DNA of 64,000 nucleotides from Streptoalloteichus hindustanus. Its GTDB lineage: Bacteria; Actinomycetota; Actinomycetes; Mycobacteriales; Pseudonocardiaceae. A program made the position numbers and the translations under genes. The stretch covers positions 62,001-126,000 of the forward strand of contig NZ_FQVN01000005.1 of assembly GCF_900129375.1 (NCBI RefSeq), given 5' to 3'. The notes under the pieces were generated by a model. The model saw only the letters and a list, made by a program, of their open reading frames with translations, did not search any database and was not told the DNA's origin. Numbering within the stretch: position 1 is the stretch's first letter; each line of letters starts with the position of its first letter. Below are positions 26,180-35,303 of the stretch, piece after piece.

Positions 26180-29100
26180 GTGAGCCACGACGTGCCATCG
26201 CGTCGCCCGCTGCCGCCCGCCGCCGAGACCGGGCAGCGCGCCGCCTCGGATGCCCCGGGGGATCCGGCGGCTGACGCCCCGCGCAGCCGGGTGCTGCTGC
26301 TGTCGACCTCCGACACCGACCTGCTCAGCGCCCGCGCCAGCGGCGCCGACTACCGGCTGGGCAACCCCGCCCGCCTCACCGTGGACGACCTGCCCGCCCT
26401 GCTGGCGGACGTCGACCTCGTCGTCGTCCGCATCCTGGGCGGCCGGCGCGCCTGGGAGGAGGGTCTGGACGCGCTGCTCGCCGGGCCGCGCCCGGTGGTC
26501 GTGCTCGGCGGCGAGCAGGCCCCGGACGCCGAGCTGATGGAGCTGTCCTCGGTGCCGGCCGGCGTCTGCGCCGAGGCGCACGCCTACCTCGCCCACGGCG
26601 GCCCGACCAACCTCGCCGAGCTGCACCGGTTCCTGTCCGACACCGTGCTGCTGACCGGCCACGGGTTCGCGCCGCCCGCCGAGACCCCCACCTGGGGCGT
26701 GCTCCCGCGCACCGCGCGCCGCGCCGAGGGCCCGGTCGTCGGCGTGCTGTACTACCGCGCCCACCACGTCGCGGGGAACACCGCCTTCGTCGAGACCCTG
26801 TGCGAGGCGATCGAGGACGCCGGCGGGCAGGCCCTGCCGGTGTTCTGCGCCTCGCTGCGGACCGCCGAGCCCGAGCTGCTCGACACCCTCGGCCGGGCCG
26901 ACGCGCTGGTCGTCACCGTGCTCGCCGCCGGCGGCACCCGCCCGGCCGCGGCCTCGGCCGGCGAGGACGACGAGACCTGGGACGTCGGCGCGCTCGCCGC
27001 GCTGGACGTCCCGATCCTGCAGGGGCTGTGCCTGACCACGTCGCGCTCGGCGTGGGAGGAGAACGACGACGGCCTGTCCCCGCTGGACACCGCCTCCCAG
27101 GTGGCGATCCCGGAGTTCGACGGCCGGATCATCACGGTTCCGTTCTCCTTCAAGGAGATCGACCAGGACGGCCTGACCGTCTACGTGGCCGACCGCGAGC
27201 GGTCGCGCCGGGTCGCCGGCCTGGCGGTGCGGCACGGCCGGCTGCGGCACGTGCCCGCCGAGCGACGTCGGATCGCGGTGATGCTGTCGGCGTACCCGAC
27301 CAAGCACTCCCGGATCGGCAACGCCGTCGGCCTGGACACGCCGGCCAGCGTCGTCCGGCTGCTCGCCGCCCTGCGCGAGCGCGGCTACGACATCGGGGCC
27401 GAGGACGGGCCGGACGCGCTGCCCGGGGTGTCCACTCAGGACGGTGACGCCCTCATCCACGCGCTGATCGCGGCGGGCGGGCAGGACCAGGACTGGCTCA
27501 CCGAGGAGCAGCTCTCCGGCAACCCGGTCCGCATCTCGGCCGCGCGGTACCGCGCCTGGTACGACACCCTGCCCGAGGACCTGCGCTCCGACATCGAGGG
27601 GCACTGGGGGCCGCCGCCCGGCGAGCTGTTCGTGGACCGCTCCCGCGACCGCGACGGCGAGATCGTGCTCGCCGCCCTGCGCGCCGGCAACGTCGTGGTG
27701 ATGGTGCAGCCGCCGCGCGGCTTCGGGGAGAACCCGATCGCGATCTACCACGACCCCGACCTGCCGCCCAGCCACCACTACCTCGCCGCCTACCGGTGGC
27801 TGGAGGACGAGTTCGGCGCGGACGCGGTCGTGCACGTGGGCAAGCACGGCAACCTGGAGTGGCTGCCGGGCAAGGCCGCCGGCATGTCCGCCTCCTGCGG
27901 CCCGGACGCCGCCCTCGGCGACCTGCCGCTGATCTACCCGTTCCTGGTCAACGACCCGGGCGAGGGCACCCAGGCCAAGCGGCGGGCGCACGCGACCCTG
28001 GTCGACCACCTGGTGCCGCCGATGGCCCGCGCCGACAGCTACGGCGACATCGCGCGTCTGGAGCAGCTCCTCGACGAGCACGCCAACATCGCCGCGATGG
28101 ACCCGGCCAAGCTGCCGGCCATCCGGGCCCAGATCTGGACGTTGATCCAGGCCGCCCGGCTGGACCACGACCTCGGCGTGGCCGACCGGCCGCACGACGC
28201 CGAGTTCGACGACTTCCTGCTGCACCTCGACGGCTGGCTGTGCGAGATCAAGGACGTCCAGATCCGCGACGGCCTGCACGTGCTCGGCGCGGCCCCGGTC
28301 GGCGAGGCCAGGGTGAACCTGGTGCTGGCCATGCTGCGGGCCCGGCAGATGTGGGCCGGCCAGGTGGCCGCCCTGCCCGGCCTGCGCGAGGCGCTGGGCA
28401 TGGCCGAGGACGGCAGCGCCGGCCGCACCGCCACCGACGAGACCGAGACCCAGGCGCACGCGCTCGTCGCCGCGATGGAGGAGCGCGGGTGGGACTCGGC
28501 TGCCGCCGACGAGGTCTGCCAGGCCGTGCTCGGCCGGGCCGACGAGCTGGTCGCCAAGGTGCTGCGCTTCGCGGCCACCGAGGTCGTGCCGCGCCTGGCC
28601 CGCACGACCGACGAGCTCGACGCGGTGCTGCACGCCCTCGACGGCGGCTACGTGCCGGCCGGGCCCAGCGGCTCCCCGCTGCGCGGCCTGATCAACGTGC
28701 TGCCCACCGGCCGCAACTTCTACTCGGTCGACCCCAAGGCCGTGCCCAGCCGCCTGGCGTGGGAGACCGGCCAGGCGATGGCGGACTCGCTGCTGGAGCG
28801 CTACCGCGCCGACCACGGCGAGTGGCCGCGCTCGGTGGGCCTGTCGGTGTGGGGCACCAGCGCCATGCGCACCGCCGGCGACGACGCCGCCGAGGTGCTG
28901 GCCCTGCTCGGTGTCCGTCCGGTGTGGGACGAGCAGTCCCGCCGGGTCACCGGCCTGGACGTGATCCCGCTGGCGGAGCTGGGCCGGCCCCGCGTCGACG
29001 TCACCGTCCGCATCAGCGGCTTCTTCCGGGACGCGTTCCCGCACGTGGTCGCCCTGATCGACGACGCCGTCCGGCTGGTCGCCGACCTGGACGAGCCGGA

Positions 29101-29896
29101 GGAGGAGAACTTCGTCCTGGCGCACGTCCGGGCCGACCGCGCGCGGCACGGCGACGAGCGGCGCGCCACGATGCGGATCTTCGGGTCGAAGCCGGGGGCC
29201 TACGGCGCCGGCATCCTGCCGCTGATCGACAGCCGGAACTGGCGCGACGACGCCGACCTGGCCGAGGTCTACGCGGTGTGGGGCGGCTACGCCTACGGGC
29301 GCGGGCTGGAGGGCGTGCCGGCGCGGGAGGACATGGAGTCCACCTACCGCCGGATCGCGGTGGCGGCCAAGAACATCGACACCCGCGAGCACGACATCCT
29401 CGACTCGGACGACTACTACCAGTACCACGGCGGCATGGTCGCCACGATCCGCGCGCTCACGGGCAAGACGCCGACCGCCTACATCGGCGACAGCACCCGG
29501 CCGGACTCGGTCCGCACGCGCGCGCTCACCGAGGAGACCTCCCGGATCTTCCGGGCGCGCGTGGTGAACCCGCGCTGGCTGGCCGCCATGCGGCGGCACG
29601 GCTACAAGGGCGCGTTCGAGCTGGCGGCCACTGTGGACTACCTGTTCGGCTACGACGCCACGACCAACGTGGTCGCCGACTGGATGTACGAGAAGGTCGC
29701 CGAGACCTACGTGCTCGACGAGGAGAACCAGCGGTTCCTGACCACGTCGAACCCGTGGGCGCTGCACGGCATCGCCGAGCGGCTGCTGGAGGCGGCCGAC
29801 CGCGGGATGTGGGAGAAGCCGGACCAGGCCACCCTCGACGCGCTGCGCGACGTGTACCTGCGGACCGAGGGCGACCTGGAGGACGACGAGAGGTGA
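26180..29896 (+). CDS. cobN: Cobaltochelatase large subunit CobN
   Basis: The 1238-residue protein matches CobN length and pattern: [20 protein letters not shown] at the start, the cobalt-binding region [20 protein letters not shown] followed by [34 protein letters not shown], the segment [20 protein letters not shown] and a closing region [19 protein letters not shown]. CobN, with CobS and CobT, inserts cobalt into hydrogenobyrinate a,c-diamide using ATP; cobS/cobT are not in this window. GTG 26180 follows GGGAGGACC. Expression is controlled by the B12 riboswitch. It is followed after 10 bases by a tsaD-type gene. Confidence 0.95.
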   Translation: MSHDVPSRRPLPPAAETGQRAASDAPGDPAADAPRSRVLLLSTSDTDLLSARASGADYRLGNPARLTVDDLPALLADVDLVVVRILGGRRAWEEGLDALLAGPRPVVVLGGEQAPDAELMELSSVPAGVCAEAHAYLAHGGPTNLAELHRFLSDTVLLTGHGFAPPAETPTWGVLPRTARRAEGPVVGVLYYRAHHVAGNTAFVETLCEAIEDAGGQALPVFCASLRTAEPELLDTLGRADALVVTVLAAGGTRPAAASAGEDDETWDVGALAALDVPILQGLCLTTSRSAWEENDDGLSPLDTASQVAIPEFDGRIITVPFSFKEIDQDGLTVYVADRERSRRVAGLAVRHGRLRHVPAERRRIAVMLSAYPTKHSRIGNAVGLDTPASVVRLLAALRERGYDIGAEDGPDALPGVSTQDGDALIHALIAAGGQDQDWLTEEQLSGNPVRISAARYRAWYDTLPEDLRSDIEGHWGPPPGELFVDRSRDRDGEIVLAALRAGNVVVMVQPPRGFGENPIAIYHDPDLPPSHHYLAAYRWLEDEFGADAVVHVGKHGNLEWLPGKAAGMSASCGPDAALGDLPLIYPFLVNDPGEGTQAKRRAHATLVDHLVPPMARADSYGDIARLEQLLDEHANIAAMDPAKLPAIRAQIWTLIQAARLDHDLGVADRPHDAEFDDFLLHLDGWLCEIKDVQIRDGLHVLGAAPVGEARVNLVLAMLRARQMWAGQVAALPGLREALGMAEDGSAGRTATDETETQAHALVAAMEERGWDSAAADEVCQAVLGRADELVAKVLRFAATEVVPRLARTTDELDAVLHALDGGYVPAGPSGSPLRGLINVLPTGRNFYSVDPKAVPSRLAWETGQAMADSLLERYRADHGEWPRSVGLSVWGTSAMRTAGDDAAEVLALLGVRPVWDEQSRRVTGLDVIPLAELGRPRVDVTVRISGFFRDAFPHVVALIDDAVRLVADLDEPEEENFVLAHVRADRARHGDERRATMRIFGSKPGAYGAGILPLIDSRNWRDDADLAEVYAVWGGYAYGRGLEGVPAREDMESTYRRIAVAAKNIDTREHDILDSDDYYQYHGGMVATIRALTGKTPTAYIGDSTRPDSVRTRALTEETSRIFRARVVNPRWLAAMRRHGYKGAFELAATVDYLFGYDATTNVVADWMYEKVAETYVLDEENQRFLTTSNPWALHGIAERLLEAADRGMWEKPDQATLDALRDVYLRTEGDLEDDER

Positions 29897-29906
29897 GCGG
29901 GCAGTC

Positions 29907-30968
29907 ATGACCGTGGTGTTGGGCATCGAGACGTCCTGCGACGAGACCGGGGTCGGTCTCGTGCGGGACGGGGTGCTGCTCGGCGACGCCCTGTCGAGCA
30001 GCATGGACGAGCACGTCCGCTTTGGCGGGGTCGTGCCCGAGATCGCTGCCCGCGCCCACGTGTCGGCGCTCGTGCCCTGCGTCCGCGCGGCGCTCGACAA
30101 CGCCCGGCTGACGCTCGACGACGTGGGGGCGGTGGCGGTCACGGCCGGTCCGGGGCTGGCCACCGCCCTGCACGTCGGGGTGGGCGCCGCGAAGGCCTAC
30201 GCCCAGGCGTTGGGCGTGCCGCTGTACGCGGTGCACCACCTGGCGGGGCACGCCGCCGCCGACACCCTCGCCCACGGCGAGCTCCCGCCCCGCAGCGTGG
30301 TGTTGATCGTCTCGGGTGGTCACACCTCGCTGTTGTTGGTGCGCGACCTCGTGCGCGACCCGGTGGTGCACCTGTCGGACACGGTGGACGACGCGGCGGG
30401 GGAGGCGTTCGACAAGGTCGCCCGCATCCTCGGCCTGCCCTACCCCGGCGGCCCGGCCATCGACCGGGCCGCGCGGGCCGGCGACCCGACCGCGGTCGCC
30501 TTCCCGCGCCCGCTCACCGGGCGGAACGACCCGCCGCTGGGCTTCTCCTTCTCCGGGCTGAAGACCGCGGTGGCCCGGCACGTCGAGTCCGCCCACGCGG
30601 CGGGCCGGGAGCTGGCCGTCGCCGACGTGGCCGCCAGCTTCCAGGAGGCGGTGGCGGACACCCTCACCCGCAAGGCGATCAGGGCGTGCCGCGAGCACGA
30701 CGTGTCGACCCTGGTGGTCGTGGGCGGGGTCGCCGCCAACAGCCGGGTCCGCGCGCTGGCCGAGCAGCGCTGCGCCGAGGCGGGGATCGAGCTGCGCGTC
30801 CCGCCGCCCCGGCTGTGCACCGACAACGGGGCGATGATCGCCGCCGTCGGCGACCTCCTGGTCCGCTCCGGCGCGCGGTCCTCGGCGACCGGCCTGTCGG
30901 TCCAGCCGAGCATCGAGCTGACCTGGGCGCAGCTCGACCCCACCGCGCACGAGCCCGTCCTCGCCTGA
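29907..30968 (+). CDS. tsaD: TsaD-type tRNA threonylcarbamoyladenosine transferase, in the cobN transcript
   Basis: The 353-residue protein has all TsaD hallmarks: [19 protein letters not shown], the metal-binding [11 protein letters not shown] (H-x3-H), [48 protein letters not shown] and the closing metal/nucleotide segment [15 protein letters not shown]. TsaD makes t6A37 in tRNA with TsaB and TsaE. It starts 10 bases after cobN with no promoter-like gap and would be read from the riboswitch-controlled mRNA. That is unusual, because the housekeeping tsaD of actinobacteria normally lies in a tsaB-rimI-tsaD-groES neighbourhood. It may be a second copy with a special role. No catalytic residue is visibly lost. 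Confidence 0.88.
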   Translation: MTVVLGIETSCDETGVGLVRDGVLLGDALSSSMDEHVRFGGVVPEIAARAHVSALVPCVRAALDNARLTLDDVGAVAVTAGPGLATALHVGVGAAKAYAQALGVPLYAVHHLAGHAAADTLAHGELPPRSVVLIVSGGHTSLLLVRDLVRDPVVHLSDTVDDAAGEAFDKVARILGLPYPGGPAIDRAARAGDPTAVAFPRPLTGRNDPPLGFSFSGLKTAVARHVESAHAAGRELAVADVAASFQEAVADTLTRKAIRACREHDVSTLVVVGGVAANSRVRALAEQRCAEAGIELRVPPPRLCTDNGAMIAAVGDLLVRSGARSSATGLSVQPSIELTWAQLDPTAHEPVLA

Positions 30969-31527
30969 CGCCTCGGCGCGCGCCGGCGCGTTGGTCGCCC
31001 GTTCCTCGTGCGATCGCTCGCGTAACGGGGAAGTCCTCGTCTGGTCCGTCGCCGTTTCGCGCTGCCTGGCGACGCCGCGGATGACACCGCGGGTGCCCCT
31101 GCCGCCGACACCGACCCGGCGCGTCGCCGATGGGGCGTGGCCCGCCCTCGGCGGGGCGACGCGCGGACGACAAAGAGCGGAATCCCGGTGTGAACCCGGG
31201 CTCGGCCGTTCGCCGCCCACCGAGTCGCGAATTAGTTGCGCGGCGTCATTCTCGAATGTGGTATGCGCGGTCGCCTCACCGGGTGGCGGCGCTCAAGCGG
31301 CCGAGACCGCGTCCCGAAGTGATGGTGATGTGCCACGACGGTGGAAGTTCACTCGGGCGAGGGGCCTGGTCTTGACCGTTCCCGGGCCCGTGTCGACGAT
31401 TCCGGGCCGCGCTGTCGCGGCCCGCCTCCTCCGGTGGCGCGCCGTCCGTCGTCCGGCATCCCCGCACCCGGGTCCGAGCCCCGGGACCGCCCCGTGCCGG
31501 CCCTCCCGGAAGGTCGGGTGAACAACG
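30969..31527. other. 559-base spacer before the biosynthetic cluster
   Basis: I see no convincing gene here. A locally AT-richer stretch (about 31225-31270, containing GCGAATTAGTTGC and GAATGTGGTATG) is the best candidate for the promoter region of the downstream cluster. Short inverted repeats such as CCCGG-TGTGAA-CCCGG near 31190 are present. Confidence 0.4.
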
Positions 31528-32391
31528 GTGAGCACGAGGAACGCGCCCGCGCCGGCGACCGCCCCGCCCACGCCGCCCGGACCCGACGTCGTCGCGGCCT
31601 ACGACCACCTCGCCCCCCTGGTGGCCAGGTACTGGGGCCCCGACCTGCACTACGGCTACTGGTCGGGCCCCGAGGACGACACCCCGATCGCGGCCGCCAC
31701 CGCCCGGCTCACCGCGCTGGTGGTCGAGCGGCTCGGCGTCGGTCCCGGGGGCCGGGTCCTGGACCTCGGGTGCGGCCACGGCGCGGCGGCCGTCGCCACC
31801 GCCGTCCGCACCGGCGCCGAGGTCGTCGGCGTCGACGTCAACCCCCGCGCCCTGGCCGACGCGCGGCGCGCGGCCGACCTGGCCGGCGTGGCGGACCAGG
31901 TGACCCTCGTCGAGTGCGACGCGCTCGGCACCCCCTTTCCCGACGGCTCCTTCGACGCCGTCCTCGCGTTCGAGTCCACCCCGCACTTCGCGCTTTCCGA
32001 GTTGTTCCCGGAAATTGCCCGGCTCCTGCGCCTGAATGGGCGGCTCGTCATCGAGACGCCGTTTCTGCGGACCCCGATGAACGACGGTCTCCGCCGCCGG
32101 GTCGCGGAATTCTTCACGATCCTCGGGATGACCGCGCTGGAGACCGCCGACACCCATTTCCGGCTGCTCCGCGACGTCGGGCTCGACCTCGCCGAGTTCG
32201 TCGACATCACCGACCACGTGGCCGGTTCGTTCACCCGGCTGGTCGCCCGGCTGCGCGAGCACCGCCCGGACCTGGAACGCGAGTACGGAGCCGCCGAGGC
32301 CGAACGCGTGACGCGGACCTTCGCCGACTGGGCGAAGGTGCCCGAACTGGCGCACATGATCCTGGTGGCGCGGCGGGTCGATGCTGCCTGA
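31528..32391 (+). CDS. SAM-dependent methyltransferase (biosynthetic cluster)
   Basis: The 287-residue class I methyltransferase has the N-terminal helix AYDHLAPLVARYWGPDLHYG, SAM motif I VLDLGCGHGAAAVATA and motif II AEVVGVDVNPRALADA. A post-motif LAFESTPHFALSELFPEIAR follows, and the C-terminal cap helices are those of small-molecule C-, N- or O-methyltransferases (sarcosine/tocopherol-type group). It is the first gene of the + strand cluster with an imine-reductase-like gene, NRPS and PKS. Its likely target is the assembled amino-polyketide or its precursor (inference). GTG 31528 is used; the ribosome site is weak. Confidence 0.82.
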   Translation: MSTRNAPAPATAPPTPPGPDVVAAYDHLAPLVARYWGPDLHYGYWSGPEDDTPIAAATARLTALVVERLGVGPGGRVLDLGCGHGAAAVATAVRTGAEVVGVDVNPRALADARRAADLAGVADQVTLVECDALGTPFPDGSFDAVLAFESTPHFALSELFPEIARLLRLNGRLVIETPFLRTPMNDGLRRRVAEFFTILGMTALETADTHFRLLRDVGLDLAEFVDITDHVAGSFTRLVARLREHRPDLEREYGAAEAERVTRTFADWAKVPELAHMILVARRVDAA

Positions 32392-32497
32392 TCCCACCCC
32401 CGGCACGCCACGACCCGGGAAACCAGACCGGCACGAGGCCCGCGCGCGGCGCACCCGGGGCGGGCCGCGCCGGGGCTCGTCGAGCGAGGGGGCACGC

Positions 32498-33385
32498 ATG
32501 GCGGATGTCGCGGTGATCGGGGCCGGCGTCACGGGGGCCGCGGTGGCCAGGGCCTGCGCCGGTGCCGGCCTGTCCGTGGTGGTGTGGAACCGGAGCCCGG
32601 CCCGCGCGGAGGCGTTGGCCGGTCCGGCGGTCACACCCCGCCGCACCGTCGAGGAGGCGGTGCGGTCCAGCCGGACCGTCGTGCTGGCCCTGATCGGCTA
32701 CGACGTCTCCCGCGCCGTCCTGGAACCCGCCGAGCGGTGGCTGGACGGGCGGCTGGTGGTGCAGACGGCGAACGGCTCGCACGACGACGTCGGCCCGTTC
32801 GCGCGGTGGGTCGAGGCCGCCGGCGGCCGGTGCCTGGACGCGGCGTTCCTCGGCCACCCGCGCGCCATCGGCACCCCGGACAACCACACCGTCTACTCAG
32901 GACGGTCCGAGTGCTACGACGAGGCCGTCGCGCTCCGCGAGGCGTTGGGCGGACGCGCCGTCCACCTCGGGCAGGACATCACCCGCGCCAAGGCGTGCCT
33001 GACGGTCGCCGCCGTCTGGTACTACGCGGGCGTCAACGGCTTCCTGGAGTGCGTGACCTTCGCCCTGCGCACGGGCGTTCCGCTGGCGGAGTTCGCGAAG
33101 TCCGTGCCACTGCACCAGACGCGGGTCCAGCGGGCCATCGACGTCGGCGTCGAGCTGGTGCGGCGGGGCGACTACCGGTTCGGGCAGCAGCCCCTCACCG
33201 CGCACCTGGACGCGCTGCGCCAGCTCGCGTCGTTCGCCGAGGAGACCGGGATCACCCGGTCCTTCCTCCCCGTCCTGCGCGACCGGGTCCGACAGGCCAT
33301 CGACGACGGATACCACGATGAGCACATCACCGTCCTCTGTGAACAGTTCCCGAGGCCGACGGCCGGGCGACTCGAGCACCGGTGA
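32498..33385 (+). CDS. NAD(P)-dependent imine-reductase-like dehydrogenase
   Basis: The 295-residue protein begins with a Rossmann fold (VAVIGAGVTGAAVARACAGA, then VVVWNRSPARAEAL giving an NADP-type Arg after the second strand). The long inter-domain helix and helical C-terminal domain (TVAAVWYYAGVNGFLECVTF...QPLTAHLDALRQLASFAEE) are typical of beta-hydroxyacid-dehydrogenase-related imine reductases. Such enzymes reduce cyclic imines or iminium ions. ATG 32498 has GAGGGGG upstream. It ends seven bases before the NRPS start, so they are co-transcribed. This gene hints that the pathway product passes through a cyclic imine (inference). Confidence 0.78.
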   Translation: MADVAVIGAGVTGAAVARACAGAGLSVVVWNRSPARAEALAGPAVTPRRTVEEAVRSSRTVVLALIGYDVSRAVLEPAERWLDGRLVVQTANGSHDDVGPFARWVEAAGGRCLDAAFLGHPRAIGTPDNHTVYSGRSECYDEAVALREALGGRAVHLGQDITRAKACLTVAAVWYYAGVNGFLECVTFALRTGVPLAEFAKSVPLHQTRVQRAIDVGVELVRRGDYRFGQQPLTAHLDALRQLASFAEETGITRSFLPVLRDRVRQAIDDGYHDEHITVLCEQFPRPTAGRLEHR

Positions 33386-33392
33386 GACCAGG

Positions 33393-35303
33393 ATGGGCGC
33401 GGTCGCGGCTTCCGGTGCTCCCCTGGTCGGGGGCGCGCACGAGCTCTTCGAGCGGTGGGCGGCGCTGGACCCGGACCGGCCCGCGCTCGTCGCGTCCGGC
33501 CGCGAGATCAGCTACGGCGACCTGAACACCAGGGCGGACCGGCTCGCCGCGCGCCTGCGGGCGTGCGGCGTCGGTCCCGAGGTCGTCGTCGCGCTCCTGG
33601 TGGAGCGGTCCGTTTCCCTGTTCGTCGCGGTGCTCGCGGTCTGGAAGGCCAGGGGCGCCTACGTGCCGTTGGCCGCCGCCCAACCGCCGAGCCGGATTTC
33701 GTTGGTGCTGGCCGACACCGCTGCCAGTGTCGTCGTCGCCGACCGGGACCCGCGCGGGCTGTTCTCCTTGAGCGGCAAGCACATCGTGCGGATCGACCAG
33801 GACCTCGGCCTCGCCCTCGGCGGCGACAGCACCGGCAGCGCCGACCTCAGCGACAGCGCCGACGGCACCGATGGCTCGGCGGCGACGCGGACGGACGCGC
33901 GGAACCTGGCCTACGTCCTGCACACCTCGGGTTCCACCGGCACGCCCAAGGGAGTGCTGGTGGAGCACGGCGGCGTCGTCAACCTCGCCGACGGGCTGCG
34001 CCGGCGGTTCGGCGACCTCCACGAGGCGCGGGTCCTCCAGTTCGCCCCGCCGACCTTCGACGCCTGGGTGTGGGAACTGGCCATGAGCCTCCTCAACGGG
34101 GGCGCGCTCTGCCTGCCCCCGGCGGGCGCGACCCTGTCCGGGGACGACCTGGCGCGCGTGCTCCGGGACCACCGGGCCACCCACTTCTCCGCGTCGCCGT
34201 CGCTGCTGGTCTCCCTCCCGGTGGGCGACCCGCCGCCGGTGTCCACCCTGGTGGCCGGCGGCGAGGCCCTGCCGGAGTTCCTGGCCCGGCGGTGGGCCGG
34301 GCGGGTCCGGATGTTCAACGCCTACGGCCCCACCGAGGCCACTGTGAGCGCCACGGCGGGCCGGTGCGGCGACCGCCCCGGCAAACCCGCGCTCGGCGCC
34401 GTGCTTCCCGGCGTGGACCTGTACGTGCTCGACCCGGCCGGCCGGCCCGCCGCCGTCGGCGAGCTCGGCGAGCTGTACGTGGGCGGGGCCGGGGTGGCGC
34501 GGGGGTACCTCAACCGCCCCGACCTGACGGCCCTGCGGTTCCTGCCCGACCCCTTCGCCGGCCGGCCCGGCGCGCGGATGTACCGCACCGGCGACCTCGG
34601 GCGGCGCCGGCCCGACGGCGAGGTCGAGTTCGTGGGGCGGGTGGACCACCAGATCAAGCTCAGGGGGTTCCGCATCGAGCCCGGCGAGGTGGAGGAGGCG
34701 CTGCGCGCCCACCCCCGCGTCACCGGAGCGGTCGTCACGACCGCCGAGGGGGACGGCGGGCACCGCCGGCTGGTCGCGTACCTGGAGGTGTCCGACGGCC
34801 CGCCGGTGCCCGTGCCCGACCTGCGCGCGTTCCTGGGCGCGCGGCTGCCGGACTACCTGGTGCCGTCGGTGTTCGTCGCGCTCGACCGGCTCCCGCTGAC
34901 CCCGCACGGCAAGGTCGACCGCGCCGCTCTGCCCGCCCCGACCGGGAACCGCCCGCCGCTCGGCCACGACTACGTCCCCCCGCGCGGCGGCACCGAGCGC
35001 GAGCTGGCCCGGTTGTGGGCCCGCCTGCTCGGGTTGGACCGGGTCGGCGCGACGGACGACTTCCTCGCGCTGGGCGGCACCTCGCTGGACCTGGTCCGGC
35101 TGCGCGAGGCGGTCACCGAGCGGTGGGCGGTCCGTCTGTCCACAGTGGACCTCGTGCGGGCGCACAACGTCCGGCTCCTCGCCGCCCGCCTCGACGACCC
35201 CGACGGGGCCGGGCGCCAGCCGACCGGGTCGGACCCGCCGTCGGTGCGGGACCACCGTTCGCGGACGAGCCAACGCCTGCGGGCGCGTCGAGGGAAAGGA
35301 TGA
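33393..35303 (+). CDS. NRPS module: adenylation-thiolation (A-T)
   Basis: The 636-residue protein has an adenylation domain (about 20-530) with core motifs YVLHTSGSTGTPKGVLVEHG (A3), NAYGPTEATVSA (A5), MYRTGDLGRR (A7), VDHQIKLRGFRIEPGEVEEA (A8) and LTPHGKVDR (A10 lysine). A carrier domain has LGGTSLDLVRL, with Ser564 as the phosphopantetheine site. There is no condensation domain. Reading the pocket by alignment with GrsA gives D-A-W-S-V-G-A-V-S-K, close to phenylalanine-type codes, so an aromatic amino acid is the best guess. A Ser/Asp/Gly-rich loop (DSTGSADLSDSADGTDGS) lies before A3. ATG 33393 is preferred over ATG 33318 inside the previous gene. The stop overlaps the PKS start (ATGA). Confidence 0.9.
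   Translation: MGAVAASGAPLVGGAHELFERWAALDPDRPALVASGREISYGDLNTRADRLAARLRACGVGPEVVVALLVERSVSLFVAVLAVWKARGAYVPLAAAQPPSRISLVLADTAASVVVADRDPRGLFSLSGKHIVRIDQDLGLALGGDSTGSADLSDSADGTDGSAATRTDARNLAYVLHTSGSTGTPKGVLVEHGGVVNLADGLRRRFGDLHEARVLQFAPPTFDAWVWELAMSLLNGGALCLPPAGATLSGDDLARVLRDHRATHFSASPSLLVSLPVGDPPPVSTLVAGGEALPEFLARRWAGRVRMFNAYGPTEATVSATAGRCGDRPGKPALGAVLPGVDLYVLDPAGRPAAVGELGELYVGGAGVARGYLNRPDLTALRFLPDPFAGRPGARMYRTGDLGRRRPDGEVEFVGRVDHQIKLRGFRIEPGEVEEALRAHPRVTGAVVTTAEGDGGHRRLVAYLEVSDGPPVPVPDLRAFLGARLPDYLVPSVFVALDRLPLTPHGKVDRAALPAPTGNRPPLGHDYVPPRGGTERELARLWARLLGLDRVGATDDFLALGGTSLDLVRLREAVTERWAVRLSTVDLVRAHNVRLLAARLDDPDGAGRQPTGSDPPSVRDHRSRTSQRLRARRGKG

Noticed and set aside
24884-29896. A single + strand open frame of 1670 codons covering the antisense of cobG, the riboswitch and cobN
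   Set aside because: Only the part from GTG 26180 is CobN; the upstream part is antisense to CobG and crosses the riboswitch, an artefact of high GC.
26042-30163. A 1373-codon frame antisense to cobN and tsaD
   Set aside because: Same reason: shadow frame opposite strongly supported genes, low-complexity His/Gln/Arg composition.
33318-33392. Upstream ATG start for the NRPS at 33318
   Set aside because: It lies deep inside the dehydrogenase gene without a good ribosome site; ATG 33393 follows GGTGAG and begins where homology begins.
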